From the NCBI RefSeq assembly GCF_011684115.1, contig NZ_JAADJV010000005.1, positions 62,001-126,000 of the forward strand: DNA of 64,000 bases, in the 5' to 3' direction. The stretch is from Rahnella aceris (lineage in GTDB: Bacteria > Pseudomonadota > Gammaproteobacteria > Enterobacterales > Enterobacteriaceae). The position numbers were made by a program, and so were the translations under genes. Position 1 is the first letter of the stretch, and each line of letters starts with the position of its first letter. Positions 51,735 through 61,982 of the stretch are shown piece after piece. The notes below the pieces were generated by a model. It had not been told where the DNA came from. It saw only the letters and a list, made by a program, of their open reading frames with translations, and searched no databases.

Positions 51735-51863
51735 GCCTGTGTCACGCCGCTCTGTAAAGTCTCGTAACAATTGCCTGTCGCTGCTTTAACAATCAGCCGC
51801 TTTCCCCTATTCTTAGGCCCTACTGGGAAAGGGCAAAAAAGCCCTACACATGGGATAAGAACG

Positions 51864-52535
51864 ATGAAACGGACACAACGCGTTAACCTGGCTACCTTCC
51901 GTAAATCATGGCGTAGCTCTCGAATCACTCCTGTCGCTCTGGCAGTCAGCGCAGTCTTTATGCTGGCCGGCTGCGAGAAAACCGACGAAACCGTTTCTCT
52001 GTATCAGAACGCTGATGACTGCTCGAAAGCCAATCCTTCCGGCAGCGCGCAATGTGTCGCAGCGTATGATGCAGCGAAACAGGAAGCGGCTAAAACCGCA
52101 CCAAAATATGCCAGCCGCGAAGACTGTATCGCTGAATTCGGCGAAGGCCAGTGTACTCAGGCTCCGGCACAGTCTGGCGTCGCGACGGCTGAAAACCAGA
52201 GCAGCGGTGGCAGCATGTGGATGCCGCTGATGGCAGGTTACATGATGGGCCGCATGATGAGCGGTGGCGGTTACGCGCAACAGCCATTATTCAGCTCAAA
52301 AAACCCGGCCAGCCCGGCGAACGGTAAATTCGTCGATGCGACCGGTAAAAACTACGGCCCGGCAACTGCGGGCGGCCGGACCATGAACGTTCCGAGAACG
52401 GCGATGGCCCCTAAACCTGCCGTGACCAACACCATCACCCGTGGCGGTTTTGGCGACAGCGTGGCAAAACAAACGTCGATGCAACGCAGCTCTTCTGCCA
52501 CGTCACGCAGCCCTGGCCGCAGCATGGGTGGCTAA
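51864..52535 (+). CDS. ygiB: DUF1190 lipoprotein-like YgiB
   Basis: A 223-residue protein, the same length as E. coli YgiB. A long Arg-rich N-terminal region precedes a hydrophobic stretch ending in a lipobox (VFMLAGC, Cys at about 37), followed by DUF1190 ([30 protein letters not shown] with paired cysteines) and a Gly/Ser/Met-rich C terminus ([13 protein letters not shown]). Function unknown; the tolC-ygiB-ygiC cluster in E. coli is part of the mar/sox/rob regulon. The start at 51864 is chosen by homology; the frame is open 31 codons upstream without a good ribosome site. Confidence 0.92.
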   Translation: MKRTQRVNLATFRKSWRSSRITPVALAVSAVFMLAGCEKTDETVSLYQNADDCSKANPSGSAQCVAAYDAAKQEAAKTAPKYASREDCIAEFGEGQCTQAPAQSGVATAENQSSGGSMWMPLMAGYMMGRMMSGGGYAQQPLFSSKNPASPANGKFVDATGKNYGPATAGGRTMNVPRTAMAPKPAVTNTITRGGFGDSVAKQTSMQRSSSATSRSPGRSMGG

Positions 52536-52544
52536 GAGACTCTG

Positions 52545-53705
52545 ATGAAACGTTTAGCCATTAACGAGCGCCCGGACTGGCGCGAAAAAGCCACGGAGTT
52601 TGGCTTCAACTTCCACACCATGTATGGCGAACCCTACTGGTGTGAAGATGCTTATTACCAGTTCACGCTGGCGCAGATCGAAGAGATCGAAGACGCGACG
52701 GCGGAGATTCATCAGATGTGCCTGAAGGTCGTTGAGCGCGTGGTGAATGACGACAAACTGATGGCGAAATTCCAGATCCCAAAACATGTCTGGGAATTTG
52801 TCCGCAGTTCATGGCGCACGCAACAGCCTTCGCTGTATTCACGTCTGGATCTGGCCTATGACGGCGTCAATCCGCCGAAGCTGCTGGAAAATAACGCCGA
52901 TACGCCGACGTCTTTGTATGAAGCCGCTTTCTTCCAGTGGCTATGGCTTGAAGATCAGATAGCTGCAGGCAATTTGTCGCAAGACGCTGATCAGTACAAC
53001 AGTCTGCAGGAAAAGCTGATTGAGCGTTTTGCCGAGCTGAAAAATCAGCATGGTTTCTCGTTGCTGCACATCGCCTGCTGTCAGGACACTGAAGAAGATC
53101 GCGGTACGGTGCAATATTTGCAGGACTGCGCGCTGGAAGCAGAACTGGCCAGCGAATTCCTGTTTATCGAGGAAATCGGGCTGGGAGAACGCGGACAATT
53201 CACCGATACGCAGGATCAGGTGATTTCGAATCTGTTCAAGCTGTATCCGTGGGAATTCATGTTCCGCGAAGTCTTCGCGACCAAACTGGAAGATGCCGGT
53301 GTTCGCTGGCTGGAACCGGCCTGGAAAGCCATTCTGTCGAATAAAGCCTTGTTACCGCTGTTGTGGGAAATGTTCCCGGATCACCCGAATCTGTTACCGG
53401 CTTATTTTGCCGAAGACCCGCATCCGGAACTGGATCACTACGTGGTGAAGCCGCTGTTTTCCCGCGAAGGCGCGAACATTAAAGTCATCGAGAAAGGCCA
53501 GGAAGTGGCCCGCGTTGATGGCCCGTATGGCGCGGAAGGCATGATCGTGCAGCAGTTCCATCCGCTGCCGGTGTTTGAAGGCAGTTACACGCTGATCGGC
53601 AGCTGGCTGGTCAACGATCAACCTTGCGGGATCGGCATCCGCGAAGATAAAGCACTGATCACCCAGGATCTGTCACGTTTCTATCCGCATACTATTGTCG
53701 GATAA
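52545..53705 (+). CDS. ygiC: Glutathionylspermidine synthase-like ATP-grasp protein YgiC
   Basis: A 386-residue ATP-grasp protein of the GSP-synthase domain family, the same length as E. coli YgiC. Recognisable blocks are [56 protein letters not shown] and [23 protein letters not shown]. coli YgiC was shown to lack glutathionylspermidine or trypanothione synthase activity, so it probably ligates some other amine to a peptide; the substrate is unknown. It starts 9 nt after ygiB and is clearly co-transcribed with it. Confidence 0.93.
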   Translation: MKRLAINERPDWREKATEFGFNFHTMYGEPYWCEDAYYQFTLAQIEEIEDATAEIHQMCLKVVERVVNDDKLMAKFQIPKHVWEFVRSSWRTQQPSLYSRLDLAYDGVNPPKLLENNADTPTSLYEAAFFQWLWLEDQIAAGNLSQDADQYNSLQEKLIERFAELKNQHGFSLLHIACCQDTEEDRGTVQYLQDCALEAELASEFLFIEEIGLGERGQFTDTQDQVISNLFKLYPWEFMFREVFATKLEDAGVRWLEPAWKAILSNKALLPLLWEMFPDHPNLLPAYFAEDPHPELDHYVVKPLFSREGANIKVIEKGQEVARVDGPYGAEGMIVQQFHPLPVFEGSYTLIGSWLVNDQPCGIGIREDKALITQDLSRFYPHTIVG

Positions 53706-53712
53706 AAAAACT

Positions 53713-53747
53713 AAAAAAGGATAATGAATAAATTCATTATCCTTTTT
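53713..53747. terminator. Bidirectional terminator between ygiC and ygiD
   Basis: GGATAATGAA-TAAA-TTCATTATCC with A-runs before and T-runs after, so active for both convergent genes. Confidence 0.85.
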
Positions 53748-53757
53748 ATTCGCCAAA

Positions 53758-54546
53758 TTAACCTACCTGAACGGAAAGCATCGAAAGCGATCCCATTACG
53801 ATCCCGTCCGTTGGCTGCGTGATTGGCTCAGCACCATCCCACGCCCCTAAAACGTACAGTAATGGCAGATAGTGATCCGGAGACGGATTGGATAACGCGC
53901 CGCCTTCGTGCTCCATAAATTTCACCAGAGGATGATCTTTCGCCTCACCTTTCCAGTTCAGATTATCTTTCACATATGTCTCGAAAGATGTCGCCCACGG
54001 ATAAGCTTCGGCGTTACCGTCCCATTTTACCATCCGCAGGTTGTGGACTACGTTACCGCTGGCGACAATCATTACCCCTTCGTCACGTAAAGCCGCGAGC
54101 TTCTTGCCTAATTCATAATGGAATTCAGTGGGTTGCGTGCCATCAATGCTCAGCTGGATCACCGGAATATCCGCGTCAGGATACATCTTGATCAGCACAC
54201 CCCAGGTACCGTGGTCGAAGCCCCACTCGTGGGTATCGGAAATCACATTCACCGGGCTGAGTAATTCCTGAACACGTTTTGCCAGCGCCGGTGAACCGGG
54301 TGCCGGATAGCGCTTATCAAAAAGCGCCTGCGGGAACCCTCCAAAGTCATGAATGGTGCGCGGATTCTCCATTGCCGTTACTGCAGTGCCGCGCGTGAAC
54401 CAGTGCGCTGACACGGCCAGAATCGCTTTTGGACGCGGTAATGTTTCGCCCAGCGCATGCCAGGCACGGGTATACATATTGTCCTCCAGCACGTTCATCG
54501 GGCTGCCGTGGCCTAAGAAAAGTGCGGGCATACGTTGAGTCGTCAT
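53758..54546 (-). CDS. ygiD: Extradiol dioxygenase LigB-type, 4,5-DOPA dioxygenase-like YgiD
   Basis: YgiD from E. coli cleaves L-DOPA at the 4,5 bond with a non-haem metal. The 262-residue product has the metal-binding histidines in FLGHGSPMN, SAHWFTRG, SGNVVHNLR and PDHYLPLLYVLGAWD. Two adjacent ATGs (54549, 54546) follow AAGGA; the second has the better spacing. In E. coli zupT lies between ygiD and ribB; here the 239-bp gap holds only a terminator, so zupT is absent from this place. Confidence 0.94.
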   Translation of the reverse strand: MTTQRMPALFLGHGSPMNVLEDNMYTRAWHALGETLPRPKAILAVSAHWFTRGTAVTAMENPRTIHDFGGFPQALFDKRYPAPGSPALAKRVQELLSPVNVISDTHEWGFDHGTWGVLIKMYPDADIPVIQLSIDGTQPTEFHYELGKKLAALRDEGVMIVASGNVVHNLRMVKWDGNAEAYPWATSFETYVKDNLNWKGEAKDHPLVKFMEHEGGALSNPSPDHYLPLLYVLGAWDGAEPITQPTDGIVMGSLSMLSVQVG

Positions 54547-54739
54547 CATGAATTCCTTACCGCAAGATAAAAGAGAGCAGCCAGTGAGTCACCTGCCGCG
54601 TGATGACCATACGGTACTCTTTTTGATTACCGCTGACAGCCGGATAACCATGAAGGAGATATTCAATAAATTTGATGAAAAAAATCAAAGAAGGCAGAAG
54701 GAGTCTATTTTGCAAAGACCCATTTTGGCAATAAAAAGC

Positions 54740-54764
54740 AAAAAGGCCGCATAAGCGGCCTTTT
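54740..54764 (-). terminator. Terminator after ribB
   Basis: AAGGCCGC-ATAA-GCGGCCTT; on the minus strand it is followed by TTTTTGCTTTTT, 20 nt after the ribB stop. Confidence 0.86.
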
Positions 54765-54785
54765 CTGTTACGCACAACCCGTTAC

Positions 54786-55439
54786 TTAGCTTGCCTGACG
54801 GGTCTGCGCCTGACGATAGGCCACCAGATCGGCGATGGTCACTACCGGCATATTATGCCGACGGGCAAAGACAATAACTTCAGGCGCATGCGCCATACTG
54901 CCGTCGTCATTAGTCAGTTCACACAGCACGCCGAAAGGCTTCAGGCCTGCCAGCGTCGCCAGATCAACCGACGCTTCAGTGTGACCGCCTCGGGACAGCA
55001 CACCACCGGCCTGCGCGCGCAGCGGGAAGATATGCCCCGGACGATTCAGGTCAGAAGGTTTCGCGCCATCTTTAATGGCTGCACGAATAGTGGTGATACG
55101 GTCGGCAGCAGAAACACCGGTAGTCACACCTTCAACCGCTTCAATAGTCACGGTAAATGGCGTCTGGAACGGGCTGGAGTTGTTCTCAACCATCATTGGT
55201 AAATCCAGCTTTTTACGGCTGTCTTCGTTCATGGTCAGGCAAACAATACCGCTGCCGTGGCGAATGGTCAGTGCCATTTGCTCAACGGTCATGTTTTCAG
55301 CGGCAAAGATTAAATCGCCTTCGTTTTCACGATCTTCGTCATCCAGCACCAACACACCCACGCCGTTACGCATGGCGTCAATAGCACGCTCAACGCGTTC
55401 AGCTGATGTACCGAATTCGGAAAGTAGGGTCTGATTCAT
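54786..55439 (-). CDS. ribB: 3,4-dihydroxy-2-butanone 4-phosphate synthase
   Basis: RibB makes 3,4-dihydroxy-2-butanone 4-phosphate from ribulose 5-phosphate for riboflavin synthesis. The 217-residue product (E. coli 217) has the acidic metal-binding loop [17 protein letters not shown] and the catalytic block [15 protein letters not shown]. There is no fused GTP cyclohydrolase II. Its leader of over 300 nt contains an FMN riboswitch, so it is controlled by FMN. Confidence 0.97.
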   Translation of the reverse strand: MNQTLLSEFGTSAERVERAIDAMRNGVGVLVLDDEDRENEGDLIFAAENMTVEQMALTIRHGSGIVCLTMNEDSRKKLDLPMMVENNSSPFQTPFTVTIEAVEGVTTGVSAADRITTIRAAIKDGAKPSDLNRPGHIFPLRAQAGGVLSRGGHTEASVDLATLAGLKPFGVLCELTNDDGSMAHAPEVIVFARRHNMPVVTIADLVAYRQAQTRQAS

Positions 55440-55532
55440 GGTAAAAATAACCTCATGTTCTGTATGTGGATTACCAGAATCAGGGCGTCTTGAGGAGGCT
55501 AGCTGCAGCCGCCAGATGGCGTGCTACAGTTA

Positions 55533-55564
55533 TAAAAAATAACGCAGCGGGCAATATTTGCCCG
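55533..55564 (-). terminator. Possible riboswitch-controlled hairpin in the ribB leader
   Basis: On the minus strand CGGGCAA-ATA-TTGCCCG is followed after CTGCGTTA by TTTTTT. It lies just after the FMN aptamer and before ribB, the place of an expression platform. The offset between the stem and the U-run makes a classical terminator less certain. Confidence 0.45.
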
Positions 55565-55576
55565 GCTTGAATCGTT

Positions 55577-55743
55577 ACTCTCTCCCATCCGGACTTTAAC
55601 CGTCGGCCCCGGAATTACACCGGATCTGCTGACCTCTAACCCCGAAGGATTGAGCGCTCGCGGGCTTCCACATGGAAGGGATTATGATCCTTCCGATATT
55701 CCGTGGTTTACCGCCGGTGGGGACTTTCACCCCGCCCTGAGAA
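55577..55743 (-). ncRNA. FMN riboswitch (RFN element) controlling ribB
   Basis: The minus strand shows all hallmark blocks in order: AGGGCGGGGTGAAAGTCC, CCACCGGCGGTAAA, AGCCCGCGAGCGC, GGTCAGCAGATCCGGTGTAA, TTCCGGGGCCGACGGTTA and AAGTCCGGATGGGAGAGAG. These are the invariant strands of the six-helix FMN aptamer. FMN binding lowers ribB expression in enterics. The aptamer ends about 137 nt before the ribB start. Confidence 0.96.
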
Positions 55744-55880
55744 TAAGCAAAACAACTATAGCGCCAATAAATGAGCAGAGCAATCCTGTGGTTTGTCCAA
55801 TTAGTGCCCCTGAAGGTTTATAGAAACAGCATCAGCGATTACACTAAGGAAAAGCACCTCCTTCGAGAAAAGGAAATAAC

Positions 55881-56153
55881 ATGATTGACCCGAAAAAAAT
55901 TGAACAAATTGCCCGCCAGGTTCACGAATCTATGCCTAAAGGGATCCGTGAGTTTGGTGAAGATGCCGAAAAGAAAATCCGTCAGGTATTGCAGGCGCAG
56001 TTCAGCCGCATGGATTTAGTCAATCGCGAAGAGTTTGACGTTCAGACCCAGGTTTTACTGCGTACCCGTGAAAAACTGGCTGTACTGGAACAACGTCTTG
56101 CTGCGCTGGAAGGCAAGCTGACTGAAGCGGAAAAGCCGCAAGATCCGGCCTGA
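55881..56153 (+). CDS. ubiK: Ubiquinone biosynthesis accessory factor UbiK
   Basis: UbiK (YqiC) binds UbiJ and lipids and is needed for aerobic ubiquinone synthesis. The 90-residue protein is mostly helical: an N-terminal amphipathic part ([20 protein letters not shown]), then a C-terminal coiled coil ([35 protein letters not shown]). AAGGA-type site nine bases upstream of the ATG. In E. coli it also lies beside ribB. Confidence 0.94.
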   Translation: MIDPKKIEQIARQVHESMPKGIREFGEDAEKKIRQVLQAQFSRMDLVNREEFDVQTQVLLRTREKLAVLEQRLAALEGKLTEAEKPQDPA

Positions 56154-56175
56154 TTATTGCGAATGATATCATCAG

Positions 56176-56201
56176 AAAAGGCCTGCTCAGCAGGCCTTTT
56201 T
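56176..56201. terminator. Bidirectional terminator between ubiK and yjeH
   Basis: AAAAGGCCTGC-TC-AGCAGGCCTTTTT, symmetric with A-run and T-run, between convergent genes. Confidence 0.9.
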
Positions 56202-56218
56202 GCTGTGCGAAATCGGCG

Positions 56219-57469
56219 TTACCGTACATGAAGTACCGTTGTGGCGCGTGGCAATAACAGCCACAATCCTGCAAACACCACGACTGCATACAGCGCTTTC
56301 CAGCCGACCATCGCCAGCAATCCGCAGCACAATACAGCGCCCAGCATCGCCATCCATTTCGAGCGTCCTGCCAGGATCCGGATCCCCGCCAGCATACATA
56401 ACAGATAAATCAGGATGAAAATCCCATTGCCGTAAGTGATTAGCGCGCCGAGCGGCAGGTGCAGCCAGTAAATCAGTAACGTAAACAACGCGCAGCAGCC
56501 CACCACTAAATTCAGCGCGGGCACCGGCACTTGCTGAGCGGAAAGCTGTGCGAGTTTACTTTGCGGCTTGAGCTGAGCCTGTGACCACACCAGCCGGGCG
56601 AAACTCTGGGTATAAATATTCACGCTGGCAAAACACGCCAGATAGCCAATAATGCAGGCGATCCACAACGCTTTTTGTCCGAAGAGCTGCACGACGATAC
56701 CCGGCAATGATGCGCCTGCTTCCCGCCCTTCTCCCCAGGCATGGAATTTCAGCACCGCTACCGTACATCCCCAGTAAACGGCACCAGCCACCAGCATGCC
56801 GATCAACAACGCGCGCGGGAAATCCCGTTCCGGATGACGGAATTCGGTCGCCAGATGCGCGAAAGCCTCAAGTCCGACAAAACACCAAAACATCACCGCC
56901 AGCGCGTCAAACAGGTTCGATGGTGAGACGTCACGCACCGAAGGCAGCGGAATTTCAGGCAGAGAAATATCCCCTTTCCACCAGATTGCCACCACCAGCG
57001 CGATCACCAGACAAGCGATTAGCGTTTGAATATTGGCACTGGACCCGGCACTGCGTGTGCCGAGGAACCAGATAACAAACAGCGTACCCAACTGCACCAG
57101 CAGCAGGTTTATGCTGCTCCAGCCAAAGGCGGCCTGCCAGAAACCGGCAGCAATATGCAATGCGGCGGGCAATCCGACCGGAATAACTGACAGGAATAAC
57201 CAACCGGTGACCCGCGCCATATGCGGCCCGAAAGCTTTGCCGACAAAATGCGCTGCACCGCCCGCGCTGGGGAAATGCCGCCCAAGCGCAGCAAACCCGA
57301 TGGCTATCGGAAACACCAGCAGGATCAGCACCGGCCACGCCCACAGGCTGTCGTTTTGTGCCAGCTGAGCCGCCAGTGCAGGCACCGCAAAGACACCAGT
57401 CCCCAGTAATGAGGTTGAAAGCAGCCCGACGCCCTGCGCCAGACTCAGTTCCTGTTTTAATCCGCTCAC
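56219..57469 (-). CDS. yjeH: L-methionine / branched-chain amino acid exporter YjeH
   Basis: YjeH is an APC-family exporter of methionine and branched-chain amino acids. The 416-residue inner-membrane protein matches E. coli YjeH (418) along its length: LAQGVGLLSTSLLGTGVFAV, GWLFLSVIPVGLPAALHIA, VMFWCFVGLEAFAHLATEF and IACIIGYLACFASVNIYTQS. A GTG at 57469 (VSGLKQEL) agrees with the E. coli start; the frame opens 14 codons earlier with a TTG that lacks a ribosome site. In E. coli yjeH is at another locus, so the gene has moved relative to the ubiK-hldE context. Confidence 0.9.
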   Translation of the reverse strand: MSGLKQELSLAQGVGLLSTSLLGTGVFAVPALAAQLAQNDSLWAWPVLILLVFPIAIGFAALGRHFPSAGGAAHFVGKAFGPHMARVTGWLFLSVIPVGLPAALHIAAGFWQAAFGWSSINLLLVQLGTLFVIWFLGTRSAGSSANIQTLIACLVIALVVAIWWKGDISLPEIPLPSVRDVSPSNLFDALAVMFWCFVGLEAFAHLATEFRHPERDFPRALLIGMLVAGAVYWGCTVAVLKFHAWGEGREAGASLPGIVVQLFGQKALWIACIIGYLACFASVNIYTQSFARLVWSQAQLKPQSKLAQLSAQQVPVPALNLVVGCCALFTLLIYWLHLPLGALITYGNGIFILIYLLCMLAGIRILAGRSKWMAMLGAVLCCGLLAMVGWKALYAVVVFAGLWLLLPRATTVLHVR

Positions 57470-57517
57470 AACAGAGCCACTTCCGTTTTGCGTTATTGAT
57501 TGAAAAATCAAAAAGAA

Positions 57518-57540
57518 AAGGGCTTATCAGATAAGCCCTT
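57518..57540 (-). terminator. Terminator after hldE
   Basis: AAGGGCTTATC-A-GATAAGCCCTT is a perfect 11-bp inverted repeat; on the minus strand TTCTTTTTG follows. It separates hldE from yjeH. Confidence 0.82.
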
Positions 57541-57572
57541 CAGTGCAGATAACATGATCTTCGCCGAGGAAA

Positions 57573-59000
57573 TCAGTCCTGCGCTTTGATCTGATTGATG
57601 ATTTTGGTAGTGGACAAACCATCTTCAAAATTCAGCACACGGACTTCGCCGCCATTCGCCCAGACTTCCTGACAACCGGCGATTTGCTCAGGCTTATAGT
57701 CGCCACCTTTCACCAGCAGATCAGGCAAGATCCCGGCGATCAAACGCTGCGGCGTGTCTTCATCAAAAGAAACCACCCAGTCCACGGCACCCAGTGCGCC
57801 CAGCACGATCATGCGGTTTTGCAGCGCGTTTACGGGACGGGTTTCGCCTTTCAGGCGTTTGGTCGAAGCATCGCTGTTAACGGCGACAATCAGACGGTCG
57901 CCCAGTTTGCGGGCGTTTGCCAGGTAAGAAACGTGTCCGGCATGCAGAATGTCAAAGATGCCGTTGGTCATTACGACTTTCTCGCCGCGCTGACGCGCCA
58001 TCGCCACGGCGGCTTTTAGCTGTTCTTCGTTCATCACGCCAAAACCAACGTCTGAACGCCCGCCGATCGCATTTTCCAGTTCAACCGGCGAAACGGTTGA
58101 GGTGCCGAGTTTACCCACCACCACACCGGCGGCGGCGTTCGCCAGGAAGCAGGATTCTTCCAGCGTATTACCGGCGGCCAGCGCAGCGGCCAGCGTACCG
58201 ATCACCGTGTCACCGGCACCGGTCACGTCATACACTTCCTGCGCCTGCGTTGGCATATGGAATGGCGCTTTGCCTGGCTGTAACAAGGTCATGCCGTGTT
58301 CAGAACGGGTGACCAGAAGCGCGGAAAGTTCGAAATCAGCGATCAGTTGCATACCACGGGCGACAATTTCATCTTCGTTTTTGCAACGACCGACAACGGC
58401 TTCGAATTCGGACAGATTTGGTGTCAGTAAAGTCGCACCACGGTAACGTTCGAAATCAGATCCTTTAGGATCAACCAGCACCGGTACGCCAGCTTTTCTC
58501 GCCAGCTGGATCATTTTCTGCACTTCAGTCAGTGCACCTTTGGCGTAGTCTGACAGCACCAGTGCGCCACTTTGTGGTAAAGCTTGTTCGATTTTGGTCA
58601 GCATCGGCTGGAGATCAACACCTTCAAAACCTTCTTCAAAGTCGAGGCGGATCAGTTGCTGGTTACGGGACAATATACGCAGCTTAGTGATGGTCGGATG
58701 CGTGGATAACGCCACGAAATCGCAGTTTACTTTCACTTCCGCCAGACGCTCACTCAGGGCACGGGCGGCATCGTCAACGCCGGTCAGACCGATCAGACGC
58801 GAAGAAGCACCGAGAGACGAAATGTTCATCGCCACGTTTGCCGCGCCGCCAGGACGTTCCTCGATGGTATTGACCTTCACCACCGGCACCGGCGCTTCCG
58901 GTGAAATACGATTGGTCGGGCCATACCAGTAGCGGTCTAACATTACGTCACCGACAACCAGCACACCCGCGCGGTGAAAATCAGGCAAAGTCACTTTCAT
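57573..59000 (-). CDS. hldE: Bifunctional heptose 7-phosphate kinase / heptose 1-phosphate adenylyltransferase
   Basis: HldE makes ADP-heptose for the LPS inner core. The 475-residue product has a PfkB-type kinase domain (about 1-320; [23 protein letters not shown] motif [16 protein letters not shown]) and a cytidylyltransferase-like domain (about 340-475) with the HxGH motif in [15 protein letters not shown]. The ATG at 59000 ([12 protein letters not shown]) is the conserved start with GGAG upstream; the frame extends 20 codons further. It follows glnE by 87 nt, as in E. coli. Confidence 0.97.
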   Translation of the reverse strand: MKVTLPDFHRAGVLVVGDVMLDRYWYGPTNRISPEAPVPVVKVNTIEERPGGAANVAMNISSLGASSRLIGLTGVDDAARALSERLAEVKVNCDFVALSTHPTITKLRILSRNQQLIRLDFEEGFEGVDLQPMLTKIEQALPQSGALVLSDYAKGALTEVQKMIQLARKAGVPVLVDPKGSDFERYRGATLLTPNLSEFEAVVGRCKNEDEIVARGMQLIADFELSALLVTRSEHGMTLLQPGKAPFHMPTQAQEVYDVTGAGDTVIGTLAAALAAGNTLEESCFLANAAAGVVVGKLGTSTVSPVELENAIGGRSDVGFGVMNEEQLKAAVAMARQRGEKVVMTNGIFDILHAGHVSYLANARKLGDRLIVAVNSDASTKRLKGETRPVNALQNRMIVLGALGAVDWVVSFDEDTPQRLIAGILPDLLVKGGDYKPEQIAGCQEVWANGGEVRVLNFEDGLSTTKIINQIKAQD

Positions 59001-59087
59001 CCCAAGACTCCAAAACAGATAAATCAAATCGGGTAAACACAATGCGCCGGATAATATCACAAGCGCCTGTTACCCGAATAAAAACCC

Positions 59088-61925
59088 TCAGCCCAGCCAG
59101 TTCGCCCAGCTGGCGCGGATTTGCGCGCGCTCCGCCGCAAAACTGTCTGCGGCCACTTTCCCGCTGTGCTCCTGCAAAGCGAGGTGATGAATTTCATCGC
59201 GCAGCGTGACATAAGCCTGCGTCAGATTTCGAGCCTCTTCTTCCGGCATGATGTCGTGTTGCGCCATCAGCTCAAAAATCCTCACATTATCGGACCAGCG
59301 CGTCAGCTTCGGCTCATCATGCGCGAAACGCAGAACCAGATATTGTGCAATGAATTCAATATCCGTAATGCCACCCGGATCCGCTTTCAGATCGAACTCG
59401 TCGGCTTTTTTACTGCCCAGATGGGCATACATTTTCTCGCGCATTTCACGGACCTCCTTACGCAGTCCTTCACCATCGCGCTGGCGGCAAAGAATGTCGC
59501 GACGCGTGGCATTAAATTGCTGCGTCAGTTGCGGATCACCGTAAACCACGCGCGCGCGAACCAGCGCCTGATGCTCCCATGTCCAGGCTTCATTGGCCTG
59601 ATAATCGGCAAAAGCTTCGATGGTGCTGACCAGCATGCCGGAGGCACCGGAAGGTCGCAGACGCGGGTCAACCTCATAAAGAATACCTGACGACGTACGG
59701 GTGCTGAATAAATGCATGATGCGCTGCGCCAGCCGCAGATAAAACTGACGCCCGTCGATGCTGCGTTCGCCATCGGTCATTACCTCCGGCGCACAGTCGA
59801 GCAGGAAGACCAGATCCAGATCCGAGCTGTAACCCAGCTCCCAGCCACCGAGTTTTCCGTAACCGACCACGGCAAAACCGCGCCCTTCACGGTGCTGAAG
59901 ATGCGCTGGCTGACCGTATTTTACGACCATCTGTTCCCACGCCTGTTGCACCACAACGTCGAGAATGGCCTCCGCAAGGTAGGTTAAATGGTCACTGACT
60001 TTCATCACCGGCAATGCGCCGGAAATATCCCCGGCTGCGATGCGCAGATGCTGTGCCTGCTTAAACTGACGTACCGCCTCAAGCTGTTGTTCTTCGTCTT
60101 CCGTCGGCACCCGCATCAGATACTGGCGCAGTTCGTCGCGGTACTCACCCGGCTCCACCGGCTGGTAAAGCGTGCGTGTGTCGAGCAGTTCATCAAGCAA
60201 TAAAGGATGGCGGGCGAGTTGGCTCGCGACCATCGGTGAAGCGGCGCACAGGCGGATTAACTGTTTGAGCGCACCGGGGTATTCCACCAGCAGCTCGATA
60301 TACGTCGTACGTGTGACGATATTGAGCAGCAACTGCATCAGGCGCTGTAACGTCACATCGGCATTTTTATAGGTGCAGACCTGCGCCAGCAAACGCGGCA
60401 TCAGCAAATCCAGCTGGTCGCGGCCACGCGGCCCGATCGTGCGTTTATCTACATCACGGCGGAAATCGGCAATCTGATATAAAACATGCCGTTGCGCGTT
60501 TTCGTCAAGTTGCGGCACCAGTGGCGCCAGTTCGGCAGGCTCAAGCGCATCAATCCATAAACTGCTGAACTGGGAGAGTTGCACATCATCTTCAGCATCT
60601 GGCGTGTCATCACCAATCAGCTCGTTAAACACCGAGCGCACGGCCTGCATGTGAGCATTCACTGCATCCAGAAGCTGCGGCCAGCCGGCATAATTCATCC
60701 CCCACGCCAGACGTGCCTGATTCAGTTCATCTGACGGTAAGGTTTGTGTTTGCTCGTCCGCTATTGCCTGCAACAGATTTTCCAGACGGCGCAGGAACAG
60801 ATAGCTGTTACGCAACTGCAACACCTGTTCTACCGGCAACAGCCCCAGATTTTCCAGCGCCTGAAGCGTTGGCAGCAACGCACGCTGCTGCAATGCCGGT
60901 TCGCGCCCGCCACGGATCAGCTGGAATACCTGCACGATAAATTCAATCTCACGGATACCGCCTGCGCCGAGTTTGATGTTGTCTTTCAGACCCCGGCGGC
61001 GAACTTCACGAGCGATCATGCCTTTCATGTTACGCAGGGACTGGATCACACTGAAATCGATATAACGGCGGAAGACAAATGGCATCAGCATTTTGCGCAA
61101 TTCCTGACTGCTGATGTCCTCCGCGCCGCCCATCAGACGCGCTTTCACCATCGCGTAACGCTCCCAGTCACGCCCCTGTTCCTGATAATAATCCTCCAGT
61201 GCCGGGAAGCTCATCACCAGCGGGCCGCTGTCGCCGAACGGGCGCAAACGCATGTCCACGCGATATACAAAACCGTCGATAGTGGGCTGATCCAGCACTT
61301 TGATCAGCCGCTGGCCGAGACGGGTGAAAAACTGCGCATTATCCAGTTCACGCCGCCCGCCGCGGGTCTGACCATTTTCCGGATAAGCAAAAATCAGATC
61401 GATATCCGAGGAGAAATTCAGCTCGCCGCCGCCCAGTTTACCCATCCCGAGGATCAGCATTCTTTGCGGTTCGCCAGCAGCATTGACCGGCGTACCAAAC
61501 TCGCGACAGCAAGCGTCGTAAAGCCAGCCGCGGGCGCTGACAATCAATAATTCCGCCAGTTCACTCAACTGGTGAAGCGTGTCTTTCGCTTCACTGGTTT
61601 GCGCGGACTGCGACCACGCAATGCGGGTCAGAATGCGACGACGAAACAAACGTAACGCTTTCATCAGCCCGGCTTCGTCAGCCACCTGTGTCAGCGATTC
61701 CTCCAGCCACTGGCGGTAAAGTTGCCACTCCTGCGCCTGAGGGGGATTTTGGTCAATTTCATGCCACCACTGCGGAAAAGCCAGCAAACTGTCCGTTACG
61801 AATTCACTGCTGCTCAGCACGGCCAGTTGCGCATCATCGGGAAGGGGCAGGTTTTCAGGATGTTCACGCCAGCGTTCAAGCAAACTCTGCGCATGGCTTT
61901 GCAAAACAGAAGAAAGTGGCAACAT
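59088..61925 (-). CDS. glnE: Glutamine synthetase adenylyltransferase / deadenylase
   Basis: GlnE adds and removes AMP on glutamine synthetase in response to PII and glutamine. The 945 residues (E. coli 946) hold two nucleotidyltransferase domains: the N-terminal deadenylase with [20 protein letters not shown] and the C-terminal adenylyltransferase with [20 protein letters not shown]. Start [14 protein letters not shown] at 61925 is preferred by homology; the frame runs further upstream across a terminator-like hairpin. It lies between ygiF and hldE on the same strand. Confidence 0.97.
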   Translation of the reverse strand: MLPLSSVLQSHAQSLLERWREHPENLPLPDDAQLAVLSSSEFVTDSLLAFPQWWHEIDQNPPQAQEWQLYRQWLEESLTQVADEAGLMKALRLFRRRILTRIAWSQSAQTSEAKDTLHQLSELAELLIVSARGWLYDACCREFGTPVNAAGEPQRMLILGMGKLGGGELNFSSDIDLIFAYPENGQTRGGRRELDNAQFFTRLGQRLIKVLDQPTIDGFVYRVDMRLRPFGDSGPLVMSFPALEDYYQEQGRDWERYAMVKARLMGGAEDISSQELRKMLMPFVFRRYIDFSVIQSLRNMKGMIAREVRRRGLKDNIKLGAGGIREIEFIVQVFQLIRGGREPALQQRALLPTLQALENLGLLPVEQVLQLRNSYLFLRRLENLLQAIADEQTQTLPSDELNQARLAWGMNYAGWPQLLDAVNAHMQAVRSVFNELIGDDTPDAEDDVQLSQFSSLWIDALEPAELAPLVPQLDENAQRHVLYQIADFRRDVDKRTIGPRGRDQLDLLMPRLLAQVCTYKNADVTLQRLMQLLLNIVTRTTYIELLVEYPGALKQLIRLCAASPMVASQLARHPLLLDELLDTRTLYQPVEPGEYRDELRQYLMRVPTEDEEQQLEAVRQFKQAQHLRIAAGDISGALPVMKVSDHLTYLAEAILDVVVQQAWEQMVVKYGQPAHLQHREGRGFAVVGYGKLGGWELGYSSDLDLVFLLDCAPEVMTDGERSIDGRQFYLRLAQRIMHLFSTRTSSGILYEVDPRLRPSGASGMLVSTIEAFADYQANEAWTWEHQALVRARVVYGDPQLTQQFNATRRDILCRQRDGEGLRKEVREMREKMYAHLGSKKADEFDLKADPGGITDIEFIAQYLVLRFAHDEPKLTRWSDNVRIFELMAQHDIMPEEEARNLTQAYVTLRDEIHHLALQEHSGKVAADSFAAERAQIRASWANWLG

Positions 61926-61941
61926 GAAGTCAGATTCCTTG

Positions 61942-61976
61942 CAAAAAAAAGCCCGGGCAATTTGCCCAGGCTTATC
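61942..61976 (-). terminator. Hairpin with U-run between ygiF and glnE
   Basis: On the minus strand AAGCCTGGGCAA-A-TTGCCCGGGCTT (one mismatch) is followed by TTTTTTTT. It starts 7 nt after the ygiF stop and its U-run ends about 17 nt before the glnE ATG, so it looks like a terminator or attenuator inside the ygiF-glnE unit. Confidence 0.8.
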
Positions 61977-61982
61977 AGTCAA

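Noticed and set aside
54548..54754. 68-codon plus-strand frame between ygiD and ribB
   Set aside because: Its last codons form one arm of the ribB terminator, it starts at the ygiD start region, and it has no conserved features.
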